Shown here: piece by piece, positions 53,884-63,488 of the stretch
How positions within the stretch are numbered: position 1 is the stretch's first letter
How the letters are laid out: the number at the start of each line of letters is the position of its first letter
Assembly (NCBI GenBank): GCA_964628465.1
Contig: CAZVOA010000003.1
Location: 124,001-188,000 of the forward strand
Length of the DNA: 64,000 nucleotides
DNA from: JAFGPS01 sp964628465
GTDB lineage: Bacteria > Planctomycetota > Phycisphaerae > Sedimentisphaerales > Anaerobacaceae
Direction of reading: 5' to 3'
Translations under genes and position numbers: made by a program
Notes under the pieces: generated by a model
Seen by the model: the letters and a program-made list of their open reading frames with translations, nothing else
What the model was told of the DNA's origin: nothing
Databases searched by the model: none

Positions 53884-54906
53884 ATGGCTAAGAAAAAAGA
53901 AGCAGTTGCAGAAGAAAAAAAAACAGGCAAAGAAGAATCCCTGAACCGTGTGATTTCGCAAATCGAAAAGCAGTACGGGCAAGGCTCGATTATGCGTATG
54001 GATGAAAACAAATACGCGAAAATCGAAGGAATCAACACAGGTTCGATTTCACTTGATATCGCTCTTGGCGGCGTAGGAATACCGAGAGGCAGAATCACGG
54101 AATTGTTCGGCCCGGAATCATCAGGAAAAACAACTCTTGCTCTGCATGTTATCGCCAATGCTCAAAAGCAAGGCGGCGTAGCGGCTTTCATCGACGCTGA
54201 ACACGCTCTCGATACAACCTGGGCAAAAAAACTCGGTGTGGATGTAAGCAGTATGTTAGTCAGCCAGCCTGATACAGGTGAGCAGGCTCTCGATATCGTG
54301 GAAATGCTCGTCAACTCGAATTCAGTCGATATTATAGTTGTCGATTCCGTAGCGGCTCTTACCCCGAAAGCTGAAATTGAAGGTGAAATGGGTGACAGTC
54401 ATATGGGTTTGCAGGCAAGATTAATGAGCCAGGCGATGCGTAAACTGACCGCGATTATCGGAAAGAGCAAAACAGCGCTGATTTTCATAAACCAGATACG
54501 TATGAAGATAGGAGTCATGTTCGGCAACCCTGAGACTACAACAGGTGGAAAGGCCCTGAAGTTTTATAGTTCAGTACGAATCGATATACGACGTATTACT
54601 ACCATTAAAGACGCGACAAACGCGACTGGTTCAAGGGTACGAGCCAGAGTAGTGAAAAATAAAATCGCACCGCCATTCCGTGAAACTGAATTCGATATGA
54701 TGTTCGATTCGGGAATCAGTTATGAAGGTGACCTGCTCGATTTGGCTGCTGAAAGCAACATTATTGATAAGAGCGGGGCATGGTTCAACTACGGTGAAGT
54801 AAAGATTGGACAGGGCAGAGAAAATGCCAAGAAATTTTTAATGGAAAATAAAGACTTGTGTGAAGAAATAAAAAATAAGGTTTTAGCCGCTAAAGGTGTG
54901 GCATAA
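53884..54906 (+). CDS. recA: RecA recombinase
   Basis: A 340-residue RecA: GQGSIMRMDENKYAKIEGIN, Walker A GPESSGKTTLALHV, VVDSVAALTPKAEIEGE, the L2-containing GGKALKFYSSVRIDIRR and GAWFNYGEVKIGQG. AAGGAGAG precedes the ATG. It drives homologous recombination and SOS induction. The N-terminal 20 residues are Lys/Glu-rich. alaS follows 39 bases after the stop, as in many bacteria, but no recX lies between. Confidence 0.98.
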   Translation: MAKKKEAVAEEKKTGKEESLNRVISQIEKQYGQGSIMRMDENKYAKIEGINTGSISLDIALGGVGIPRGRITELFGPESSGKTTLALHVIANAQKQGGVAAFIDAEHALDTTWAKKLGVDVSSMLVSQPDTGEQALDIVEMLVNSNSVDIIVVDSVAALTPKAEIEGEMGDSHMGLQARLMSQAMRKLTAIIGKSKTALIFINQIRMKIGVMFGNPETTTGGKALKFYSSVRIDIRRITTIKDATNATGSRVRARVVKNKIAPPFRETEFDMMFDSGISYEGDLLDLAAESNIIDKSGAWFNYGEVKIGQGRENAKKFLMENKDLCEEIKNKVLAAKGVA

Positions 54907-54945
54907 TTTGCAGGAATTAATTCCGGCTGGAGATTTTAAGTAGCA

Positions 54946-57663
54946 ATGAAAAGTGCAGCGCAGATAAGAAGTGAGTTTATTGAATTTTTCAAAGGGAAAA
55001 ATCATACATTCGTACCAAGTTCACCTATCGTTCCGAAAGGCGACGACACCCTGCTTTTTGCGAATGCGGGTATGAACCAGTTCAAAGACATTTTCCTTGG
55101 ATTGACTCCTCCTTCTTTTCCGCGTGCGGTCAATAGCCAGAAATGTCTTCGCGTAAGCGGCAAGCACAATGACCTCGAAGAAGTCGGCAGAGATACATAT
55201 CACCATACATTTTTCGAGATGCTTGGCAACTGGTCATTCGGTGACTATTTCAAAGCAGAAGCAATCGAATGGGCATGGGAGCTTTTCACGAAAGTATGGG
55301 GAATCGATCCGAATCGTTTGTGGGCTACTGTTTTCGCGGGCGATGAGCATGACGGCTTACCTGAAGATAATGAAGCAAGACTTCTATGGACAAGCAAAAC
55401 ACCAATCCCGGCCGAGAGAGTTCTATCGTTCGGAAAGAAAGATAATTTCTGGGAGATGGGCGAAACCGGTCCCTGCGGGCCATGCAGTGAAATACACATA
55501 GACCTTGGCCCGGACAGATGCGATATGAAAGATGTCCCCGGCCATAAATGCGCAGTGAACACAGGCTGCGCGAGGTACGTTGAATTATGGAATCTCGTAT
55601 TTATACAATATAATCGCCAGCCGGGCGGAAAACTTACGCCGCTCTCTTCAAAATATGTTGATACGGGCGCCGGTCTTGAACGAGTCGTTTCTGTAATGCA
55701 AAACAAAAGGAGCAATTACGACACCGACTTGTTTATGCCGATTATTAATTCCACGAGCAAGCTTTCAGGCTGTGAATACACGGGGCAACTTGGCAACAAA
55801 ACAGATAATGCTTTTCGTGTTATCGCCGACCATATCCGCTCGCTCGTTTTCGCGATAACCGACGGTGCGGCTCCGTCGAATGATGGAAGAGGTTATGTCA
55901 TTCGCAGAATTTTGCGAAGAGCTTCGAGATTCGGCAGGGAGCTTGGAATGCACGAGCCGTTCCTTTATAAACTCGTACCTGTTGTAGTGGATTGCCTTGG
56001 TGGCGCATTCGGCGAGATAAAAGAAAGAGCCGATTATGTTTCAACTGTAATTAAATCCGAAGAAGAAAGTTTCGGAAGAACATTAGACAGAGGTTTGGAA
56101 ATATTTAACTCAGCCGCTGAGCGTACACTTAATTCGGGAGGCAAAATCATAAATGGTGAAGATGCGTTCCAGCTTTATGACACGTTTGGTTTCCCGCTCG
56201 ATTTAACTCAGCTTATGGCACAGGAACGTAATCTCAAAGTTGATATCGAAAAGTTCAAAGAACTTATGGACGAACAGAGAGAACGAGCCAGACAGGCGCA
56301 GAAAAACGATTCGTTTTTAGCATCTTTGACCGATACAGAACTTCCAGCCACCGAAGATATGCACAAATATCATCTCGATAGCTGTGAAAGCAAAATCTTA
56401 GGATGGATAGATAAAGAAGGTTTCAAAAACTCAGGACAAATTCATACCGGTTCCGAAGTTGGTCTTATTCTCGATAGAACATGTTTTTACGCGGAGATGG
56501 GTGGACAGGTCGGCGACTGCGGCATGATTGAAGGCAGCAATTCTCACTTCCTTGTAGAAAATACGATTAAAATCGCGAATTGCATAATTCATAAAGGCAA
56601 AGTTACACAAGGTTCTTTCGATGCTGGACAGCATGTAATGGCAATCGTAAGCAAGGACAGGGACGCGATAAAGAAAAACCATACCGCAACTCACTTGTTA
56701 CAGTGGGCCTTGCAGGAAGTGCTCGGTAAATCAGTTGCGCAGCAGGGAAGTTATGTCGGCCCGGAATACCTGCGATTCGATTTCACATATCCCAAGTCAC
56801 TTACACGTGAAGAGATAGAAAAAGTAGAGGAATTAATCGGCGAAAAAATTGACGAAAATTTACCTGTTACGACCGCGGTATTACCGCGTGAGGAAGCAAA
56901 AAAACTCGGGGCTATGGCTTTGTTCGGAGAGAAGTATGGTGACGAAGTCAGGGTAGTCGCGGTTGGCGCAGAATCAAAAAGTAAATTGAATGAAGCGTTC
57001 AGCAAAGAATTTTGCGGCGGAACTCACGTTGACAGAATCGGCGCTATCGGCGGCGTAAAGATAGTTAAAGAAGAAAGTACCTCAGCCGGTGTGCGAAGAA
57101 TTACAGCTATTACAGGTTCAAAATTAAACAGCTATTTCAAGAAAAACAGCGATATTGTTGACAAGTTATCTTTATTGCTTAAAGTACCTTCGGATGAGCT
57201 TTTAGATAGAGTCGAGAAAATACTCGCGAATAATAAGGAACTTACCAAAAAACTAAAATCCGCATCGAAAGCATCAGGCTCGGATGGTTTATCCCAGGCA
57301 AGAGAATTTCTCGATAATTGCCGGAAGATAGGTGAAAGCTCTGTTATTGTTGGAAAACTTTCCGGAGTAACAGTCGATCAGGCAAGAGAAGCTATCGATA
57401 TGCTCAAAAAGAAAGCTCAGTCAGCGGCGATTGTTTTGGGATTCGACGAAGAAGGCAAAGTTACGCTTATTTCAGGAATAACAAACGACCTCGTTGAAAA
57501 AGGTCTCAGTGCCGGTGAAATTATCAAAGCAATAGCTCCGATAGTAGGCGGCGGTGGCGGCGGTAGACCTCAAATGGCGCAAGCCGGAGGTAAGAACCCA
57601 GAAAAAATCGATGAAGCATTGGAACGAGCTACCGAAGTAATCGCAGAAAAATTAAAAGCGTGA
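54946..57663 (+). CDS. alaS: alanyl-tRNA synthetase
   Basis: A 905-residue class II synthetase with MKSAAQIRSEFIEFFKGKNH, SSPIVPKGDDTLLFANAGMN (motif 1 region), RDTYHHTFFEMLGNWSFGDY, and the editing site with HTATHLLQWAL and FCGGTHVDRIG. The C-terminal C-Ala domain keeps the Gly-rich GGGGGGRPQMAQAGG. It charges tRNA-Ala and edits mischarged Ser and Gly. Confidence 0.97.
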   Translation: MKSAAQIRSEFIEFFKGKNHTFVPSSPIVPKGDDTLLFANAGMNQFKDIFLGLTPPSFPRAVNSQKCLRVSGKHNDLEEVGRDTYHHTFFEMLGNWSFGDYFKAEAIEWAWELFTKVWGIDPNRLWATVFAGDEHDGLPEDNEARLLWTSKTPIPAERVLSFGKKDNFWEMGETGPCGPCSEIHIDLGPDRCDMKDVPGHKCAVNTGCARYVELWNLVFIQYNRQPGGKLTPLSSKYVDTGAGLERVVSVMQNKRSNYDTDLFMPIINSTSKLSGCEYTGQLGNKTDNAFRVIADHIRSLVFAITDGAAPSNDGRGYVIRRILRRASRFGRELGMHEPFLYKLVPVVVDCLGGAFGEIKERADYVSTVIKSEEESFGRTLDRGLEIFNSAAERTLNSGGKIINGEDAFQLYDTFGFPLDLTQLMAQERNLKVDIEKFKELMDEQRERARQAQKNDSFLASLTDTELPATEDMHKYHLDSCESKILGWIDKEGFKNSGQIHTGSEVGLILDRTCFYAEMGGQVGDCGMIEGSNSHFLVENTIKIANCIIHKGKVTQGSFDAGQHVMAIVSKDRDAIKKNHTATHLLQWALQEVLGKSVAQQGSYVGPEYLRFDFTYPKSLTREEIEKVEELIGEKIDENLPVTTAVLPREEAKKLGAMALFGEKYGDEVRVVAVGAESKSKLNEAFSKEFCGGTHVDRIGAIGGVKIVKEESTSAGVRRITAITGSKLNSYFKKNSDIVDKLSLLLKVPSDELLDRVEKILANNKELTKKLKSASKASGSDGLSQAREFLDNCRKIGESSVIVGKLSGVTVDQAREAIDMLKKKAQSAAIVLGFDEEGKVTLISGITNDLVEKGLSAGEIIKAIAPIVGGGGGGRPQMAQAGGKNPEKIDEALERATEVIAEKLKA

Positions 57664-57772
57664 ATTCCAGCTTGTTGATTAAATAAAAAATCTCTGCTTT
57701 TATTGAATAAAAGTCACATCGAAGCGTAACTATAGTATAGATTGACATTGTTAATTTTATTTCAGGTAGAGT

Positions 57773-58690
57773 ATGATTCGGTTTTGCTGTGAACAATGCG
57801 GCTGCAAAATAAGCGTTAAGGATGAATACGCGGGGAAAAAAGGGAAATGCCCAAAATGCAAAAACATTCTTATTATCCCTGAAAAAAATAATGACTTTGC
57901 ATTTATGGAAAAGCCTGGAGAATTAAAACTTCAGGAGAAACAAGAAAATCATCCAACAACAATAGAAGATACTACTGAATATTATCATTATCCTTCAGAG
58001 CATATCAGCGGGCCGGAGTATGACGGACGGAGAAAGTTGCCATGGTTTATCGATATATTCCTTTATCCGATGAGTTCTTCTGGATTAATGCACATTGCTA
58101 TATTTGTAATAGTTCCCTTAATTAGTGGTTTTCTGTTATTGCTTGGATTCTTTATCAGAATAGGAATATTTTTGTATATGGGCTGGTATTTTACGGAATG
58201 TGTTCGTGACAGTGCAAAAGGGGGAGTAAGAGCTCCTGAATCATTCGCATTTTTGAGTATTGGTGAAATGTGGGAACAGGTACAACATATCGTCGGCGTT
58301 TATCTGATATATCTTACACCCGCTTTGTTTTATAAACTTTATACTAACCGATCCGATGTGATCTTTGTGGTACTTCTGATAACAGGAACGTTTTTCTTTC
58401 CGATGGCTCTGCTTACATGTATAATGTTCGATTCGATAAGAGGGCTGAATCCTTTTCTTTTGCTGGGTTCGATTTTAAGTACATTTCTTCAATATATTGG
58501 CATTATTGTATTAATCGTAGGTATCATTTTTTCTTTTCTATATCTGTCAGATTTTATGGCGAATTCTTCCGCAAGAAAATTGGTCAGCTTTATATTCATT
58601 CCTCTCCAGATTTATATAACTTTTATCGCAGCACATTTAATTGGCCGGTTCTACTGGCGAAATGAAGAAAACCTTAACTGGGAATGCTGA
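57773..58690 (+). CDS. zinc-ribbon membrane protein
   Basis: A 305-residue protein. The first 40 residues are a zinc ribbon (FCCEQCGCKISVKD, then GKCPKCKNILIIPE), a start very common in planctomycete membrane proteins. After an acidic linker come about five membrane helices (for example AIFVIVPLISGFLLLLGFFI) and the VRDSAKGGVRAPESF loop of DUF4013-like proteins. The role is unknown. Confidence 0.75.
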   Translation: MIRFCCEQCGCKISVKDEYAGKKGKCPKCKNILIIPEKNNDFAFMEKPGELKLQEKQENHPTTIEDTTEYYHYPSEHISGPEYDGRRKLPWFIDIFLYPMSSSGLMHIAIFVIVPLISGFLLLLGFFIRIGIFLYMGWYFTECVRDSAKGGVRAPESFAFLSIGEMWEQVQHIVGVYLIYLTPALFYKLYTNRSDVIFVVLLITGTFFFPMALLTCIMFDSIRGLNPFLLLGSILSTFLQYIGIIVLIVGIIFSFLYLSDFMANSSARKLVSFIFIPLQIYITFIAAHLIGRFYWRNEENLNWEC

Positions 58691-58720
58691 CTATGGACAC
58701 CATAATCTTTTTTAAGATTA

Positions 58721-58933
58721 TCAGGTAGCCCCCATTCTTGGGCGGGACTTGCCTGAAGGACTGGCTGGTTTATTTTGCTCTGTGTTGGAAGTTGAAAGTT
58801 GTTCAGTATCGGGGTTTGTGAATGCTGATAAACATGAGGTGTCATTGGGATAATAAAATGCACACCAGGAAAACAAGGCAATACTGAGCAAAATAAGAAT
58901 ACATACAATAATGAATCTTGTCTTGTCTGACAT
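58721..58933 (-). CDS. small single-helix membrane protein
   Basis: A 70-residue frame on the minus strand: MSDKTRFIIVCILILLSIAL gives a membrane helix, followed by a hydrophilic Ser/Pro-rich tail. AAAGGGAAAG precedes the ATG at 58933. It lies 112 bases after the polyferredoxin gene in the same direction, so it may belong to it. No family recognised. Confidence 0.5.
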   Translation of the reverse strand: MSDKTRFIIVCILILLSIALFSWCAFYYPNDTSCLSAFTNPDTEQLSTSNTEQNKPASPSGKSRPRMGAT

Positions 58934-59044
58934 TTCTATCTTTCCCTTTACGCTTTCTTTTTCTATTCCAAACAAACCCAAATCTATAATTATATATTAT
59001 ATAAATGCCTGCAGAATGTAAATCAAAATATATTCTGCATACTC

Positions 59045-60451
59045 TTATCCGCCAAATCTCCAATTAAAAATCGTTAAGCCGAAGATAGTCCAGTATGCCA
59101 ATACACCAAGTAATAATACAAGTTTTACGCCGGAATGGTGCTTCTGAACAATCCTGGATTGGCAAAATATCCACATTGTAGCAGCCAGAGCAAGGAGTAA
59201 GATTGCTGCTATTGTAAAACTTATTGCCGGAGCAATAGCGTTTGTTGCAGAATTATCCAGAACAAGCGTTCCGGCGAGAATATTTTGGGCAGTTTCGATT
59301 CCTTTCGGATCCGCAATCGCATGACGCCAATATGGAATATGCGAAGACATCTTGAGTATGGATTTGATGATATGTGCGCCTGCAATAGTTGGAAGTAAGA
59401 GCAATGCAAAAGTGCTCAATATTGCCCGGAAAGATACCTCTTTGTAACCTGAAAACAATATGGCGAGTAAATCTAAAATCAATGATAAAATTACAGGCAG
59501 AACGAGGAACATTGCCGCCGTCCATATAAGGTTCGCTGGGGTTCCTGTTACTCCAAGAGCAGTAACTATATGTTCTGGCAGCCACATCATAATGCCAAAA
59601 GATACGGGCCACTCAGAAAGAATCTCATATACAACGAATGCCCCTGCGAGCATGATAAATCCGATTTGAGCCGGTCGTAAATCAATATCATTGAAAAAAT
59701 CCGAAAATGGCCGCCGCGATGAAAATCTAATGTTTTTAGAAGGACAAGCTTTTAAACATTGAGTACATAAAAGACAATCTCGATTATCCGCAATTGACGC
59801 AGGGTAAAGATTGCTCGGACACGAGCGGCCGGTCAATCGATAATTATTTTTCTTTGTAACACAATCTTTTGTTTTACAATTCCTGCATGTTGATAAGTCA
59901 TTTGCCCGCCATTCAAAAGGTGATATTAGTGCATATAATCCGAGCAGGTGCCCAATCGGGCAAATGTAACTGCAAAAAGCGCGTTTTTGAAATATCAGGG
60001 AAATGTCAACTGCTACTATTATCAGGAACAACATATAGAGAGCCATTTGATGAGGAACGCGGTTTATAGCCAGAACCTGTACTCCGACAATCCAGATGAT
60101 TGAATAGAATATTGTTACAGCCCAGCCTGTCTTGAGAAAGTTTGGGACCTGCTGCCTGAGACCTATTCTTGAAGCCCAGTATGTAAGCAGTTCCATAGGA
60201 CATACTGTACACCATAACCGTCCTAAGAAAACCGCGGTTATTATTATCAGCGGCCACCATATGGTCCAGACAATCAAATTTGCGAGATTAGTATAACGGA
60301 GTCTATCAATGAAATCTGGATTATTTGCTGTTATTCCGAGACCACCAGCTATGAGAAGTAAGAAAGCGATCAGTGTAAAAAATTGCGGTAAGAGTGGAAA
60401 CCAACTTGACCTGCATAATCCACCGATATATTTATTTTGAAGCAAATTCAT
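59045..60451 (-). CDS. membrane polyferredoxin, NapH/CcoG-like 4Fe-4S protein
   Basis: A 468-residue protein with about ten membrane helices. It has two conserved Cys motifs near helix ends, GRLWCTVCPMEL and FCSYICPIGHLLG. A ferredoxin segment reads CRNCKTKDCVTKKNN and DCLLCTQCLKACPSKNIRFS, which can bind two clusters. Members pass electrons from quinol or periplasmic donors or help assemble copper and heme enzymes. The donor is not shown. The long C-terminal half with at least five helices exceeds NapH length. Confidence 0.88.
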   Translation of the reverse strand: MNLLQNKYIGGLCRSSWFPLLPQFFTLIAFLLLIAGGLGITANNPDFIDRLRYTNLANLIVWTIWWPLIIITAVFLGRLWCTVCPMELLTYWASRIGLRQQVPNFLKTGWAVTIFYSIIWIVGVQVLAINRVPHQMALYMLFLIIVAVDISLIFQKRAFCSYICPIGHLLGLYALISPFEWRANDLSTCRNCKTKDCVTKKNNYRLTGRSCPSNLYPASIADNRDCLLCTQCLKACPSKNIRFSSRRPFSDFFNDIDLRPAQIGFIMLAGAFVVYEILSEWPVSFGIMMWLPEHIVTALGVTGTPANLIWTAAMFLVLPVILSLILDLLAILFSGYKEVSFRAILSTFALLLLPTIAGAHIIKSILKMSSHIPYWRHAIADPKGIETAQNILAGTLVLDNSATNAIAPAISFTIAAILLLALAATMWIFCQSRIVQKHHSGVKLVLLLGVLAYWTIFGLTIFNWRFGG

Positions 60452-60558
60452 TAAATTACCTGACGACAGTCCAATCTCAATATCTTAAAATTACCATAAG
60501 TAAGATTAAAAAACAACACTTTCATCGCGGTTATTAATAACTATAAATATTAAAATAG

Positions 60559-60597
60559 AAAAAGCGGCTTTATACATTATGTATAAAGCCGCTTTTT
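60559..60597. terminator. perfect bidirectional terminator
   Basis: AAAAAGCGGCTTTATAC and GTATAAAGCCGCTTTTT pair over 17 bases around ATTAT, with T-runs on both strands. It serves the pseudopilin gene (minus) and separates it from the polyferredoxin promoter. Confidence 0.93.
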
Positions 60598-60672
60598 ATT
60601 TATCAATAATAAGAACTGCTTTAGAAATTACTGATGTTAAACTTTGTAAAGATACATCAGGAAATCACATTC

Positions 60673-61491
60673 TTAAGGACACTGTGAGTCACTAACAAGA
60701 AATGAATCAGTTCTATTTAGAGGGTTAATTTTTCCTCTTGCTGGTAAAACACCTTTTTTCCTATCAGTGGCAGTCTGTATTGAAAATATATTATCTTCAT
60801 TTAGACCGCAGAATGATACAGGCTCGAAGTTCACATGGGTATCCATGTATAAAACATTTTGTCCTTCATTTTGGTGAGTAGTCGCATTGCCGTAATTTTT
60901 CTCATCTTTTGTTCCATCTGGTTTGAATAGGCTCCAATTATTTGTTGTTTCTCGCAGAGGGGACGGATCAGAAGCTACCGCCAAACCTGGGTCACCTGAT
61001 GTTGATAACGCATAGCTGGGAGTTGTATAAGGCAAATGATAAGAATATGAACATGCATTTATTGCATCTGCTCCGAAATCCCAAAGAGTAATAAGATCTA
61101 CAGTACTTCCTGGGATAAATTCCTTGGCAACAGAATCACCTTTGCAAAGAAACGACTTTGGAGTTACATCTGTGTACTTAACGAGCAGATAAAAAGATGA
61201 TGTTATTGTTGCTTTACCTCCGTAAGCATCACTAGCTTTAGCTGCAGCAAAATTATTTATTTTTTTTGCCCAGGTTGCTAAGTTAGTTCCGCCAGCACGT
61301 GGAAATTCATCTTCGTAATCGTTTGCGTAGATAAGCATTGCTTTTCCGATACCAGAAAGGTTTGTACCGCAAACCATTCTAAAAGCAATCTGCCTTACCC
61401 TTGACAGAGCGGGCATAAGAATACCCATGAGCAATGCTATGATCGCGATAACGACGAGCAGCTCAACTAAAGTAAAGCCTTTTTTCTTCAT
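60673..61491 (-). CDS. type II secretion pseudopilin-like protein (planctomycete H-X9-DG type)
   Basis: A 272-residue protein with the prepilin signal KKGFTLVELLVVIAIIALLM, cleaved between Gly and Phe, and a long hydrophobic N-terminal helix. The globular part has ALSRVRQIAFRMVCGTNLSG and an H-containing C-terminal region (GQNVLYMDTHVNFE). The motif and length fit the large planctomycete pseudopilin family. AAAGGAG precedes the ATG. It probably assembles in a secretion or pilus-like complex. Confidence 0.92.
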   Translation of the reverse strand: MKKKGFTLVELLVVIAIIALLMGILMPALSRVRQIAFRMVCGTNLSGIGKAMLIYANDYEDEFPRAGGTNLATWAKKINNFAAAKASDAYGGKATITSSFYLLVKYTDVTPKSFLCKGDSVAKEFIPGSTVDLITLWDFGADAINACSYSYHLPYTTPSYALSTSGDPGLAVASDPSPLRETTNNWSLFKPDGTKDEKNYGNATTHQNEGQNVLYMDTHVNFEPVSFCGLNEDNIFSIQTATDRKKGVLPARGKINPLNRTDSFLVSDSQCP

Positions 61492-62000
61492 TTTTGTCTC
61501 CTTTGTACTAATTTAGATTCGTAAATCCGGTCGTTCTGGAATTACGTTTAAATAACATTTTGTTATGAAAATGCTGTTGTATATCATAATTATAGCACCC
61601 AACACTCTCGAAATACGAATCCCATTACAACTATTTTTATTCCAGAAAACAACCGTTTCAATTCCGATAATCCGGTTTATTACAATACCTTTTTTTGAAA
61701 TGATAAATAAAATTTACCTTTATACTAACCTGCTTTGAATTAAACACAATACTATCAATTAGCGTTATTCCCGGCAGGTGGATTTAAGATATGAAATCGG
61801 GACCCTAAATTATAATGACAATTCTAAAAAATATATAATATACTACTTTTTAAACCCACCTTCATTAACTAACAATATATCGTAAAATTTAACACAAAAT
61901 GTTAATTCAGTCAAGATAAATTATGAATTTTTTGTAAGTTTCTTGAAAATTTCGTATAAATCTTTAAGATGCATATTTTTATATATATGGAGTTTTCATT
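61492..62000. other. divergent promoter region
   Basis: Lies between two genes pointing apart. A/T-rich with no RNA gene, hairpin terminator or 11-bp operator in register. I see no frame of interest. Confidence 0.5.
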
Positions 62001-63419
62001 ATGAACAATAATAAAATATTTGAAAAAACTTTTAAATTATTAAAAAAACATAATCAAGACCAAATTCTGGCATTTTGGAACAAGTTAAATTCCGAACAGA
62101 AAGGTAGATTAATCGAGCAAATTGACCAGATTGATTTGTCAAAAATCGATGATTGGGTCGAAAATTTTGTTAAAAAATCCCCTTCTGCTTTGATTGATAC
62201 TGATTTTGAGCCTGTTACATGCTATCAATGCAAACCCAATAGCACGGAACAACAAGGAAAATACGCAAAAGCGACTGAATTAGGTAAAAAGTTGATAAGT
62301 CAGGGCAAAGTAGCGGCTTTTGTCGTGGCTGGAGGACAGGGAACACGACTCGGATTTGACGGCCCGAAAGGCAATTTCCCCATTAGTCCAATCAGGAAAA
62401 AAACGCTTTTTCAAATATTCGCAGAAGATATTTTAGCAACCGAGTTAAAATACAAAACCTCCTGCCCGTGGTATATTATGACCAGCCCATTAAATCACGA
62501 GCAGACGGTTGAGATTTTCAGGTCAAATAACTACTATGGCCTTGAAAAAGACAATATCTTCATTTTTCAGCAGGGAACTTTGCCGAATTTCAGTATGGAA
62601 GGTAAAATCCTGCTTGCGGAAAAAGATGAAATTGCCTGTTCGCCGGATGGTCACGGCGGCTGTATCCGAGCTTTATATAAAAGTGGCGCACTTGAAGACA
62701 TGAAAAACCGCGGCATAGAATATATCAGCTATTGGCAGGTTGATAATCCGCTGATAAATATTTTCGATCCTCTTTTTATCGGCTTGCACGCTCTCGATCA
62801 GGCTGAAATGTCTTCAAAAGCACTTAAAAAAACCAGCCCTAACGAAAAAATCGGTAATTTCTGTCTTGTTGACGGAAAAGTAAACATTATCGAATACAGC
62901 GACCTTTCTGATGAGCTTGCATTAAAACGCAATCCAGACAATTCATTAGCTTTTGAGCTTGGCAGTATTGCTATACATATTATTAATCGCGGCTTCCTTG
63001 AAAAATTTGCTTCCAAAAGCGTTTCTCTGCCACTCCATCGGGCGGTTAAAACCATTCCTCATATAGACCAGAACGGCAAAAAGATAGAATCAAAAGGAAT
63101 TAAATTGGAAAGTTTTATCTTCGATGCAATACCATTGGCTTCAAATTCTATTGTTTTTGAAACAATCCGAAGCGAAGAATTTGCGCCAGTCAAAAACGCT
63201 ACAGGAGTTGACAGTGCCGAAAGTACTCATCAGATGATGATTGACAGAGCAGCCGCATGGCTCGAGTACGCGGGCGTAGAAGTTCCTCGAAAAACCGATG
63301 GTTCAGTTGATTGTACAATAGAAATCTCACCGTTATTTGCGCTGGAAAAAGATGACCTTAAAGAAAAACTTTCGCAAATCCCGTCGATAAAACGAAAAGG
63401 GAAAATATACCTGGGATAA
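62001..63419 (+). CDS. UDP-sugar pyrophosphorylase (UDPGP family, UAP1-like)
   Basis: A 472-residue nucleotidyltransferase with the eukaryote-like signature AAFVVAGGQGTRLGFDGPKG (about residues 108-127), then WYIMTSPLNHEQTVEIFRS, LPNFSMEGKILL, SPDGHGGCIRALYKSG and YWQVDNPLINIFDP. It makes UDP-GlcNAc or a related UDP-sugar from UTP and sugar 1-phosphate, which also feeds WecB. The GGQGTRLG and SPDGHGG motifs favour the UAP1 branch over UGP. A GGAG site precedes the ATG. The following gene is thiE. Confidence 0.9.
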   Translation: MNNNKIFEKTFKLLKKHNQDQILAFWNKLNSEQKGRLIEQIDQIDLSKIDDWVENFVKKSPSALIDTDFEPVTCYQCKPNSTEQQGKYAKATELGKKLISQGKVAAFVVAGGQGTRLGFDGPKGNFPISPIRKKTLFQIFAEDILATELKYKTSCPWYIMTSPLNHEQTVEIFRSNNYYGLEKDNIFIFQQGTLPNFSMEGKILLAEKDEIACSPDGHGGCIRALYKSGALEDMKNRGIEYISYWQVDNPLINIFDPLFIGLHALDQAEMSSKALKKTSPNEKIGNFCLVDGKVNIIEYSDLSDELALKRNPDNSLAFELGSIAIHIINRGFLEKFASKSVSLPLHRAVKTIPHIDQNGKKIESKGIKLESFIFDAIPLASNSIVFETIRSEEFAPVKNATGVDSAESTHQMMIDRAAAWLEYAGVEVPRKTDGSVDCTIEISPLFALEKDDLKEKLSQIPSIKRKGKIYLG

Positions 63420-63488
63420 AAATCATTTTATTGGTTTTTCAGTTTGGACTGTTCAGCACAAGCTTGGAACTATATAATTGCCATTGTT

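Noticed and set aside
55245..55715. 156-codon minus-strand frame inside alaS
   Set aside because: Shadow of a conserved gene, with no motif or start signal.
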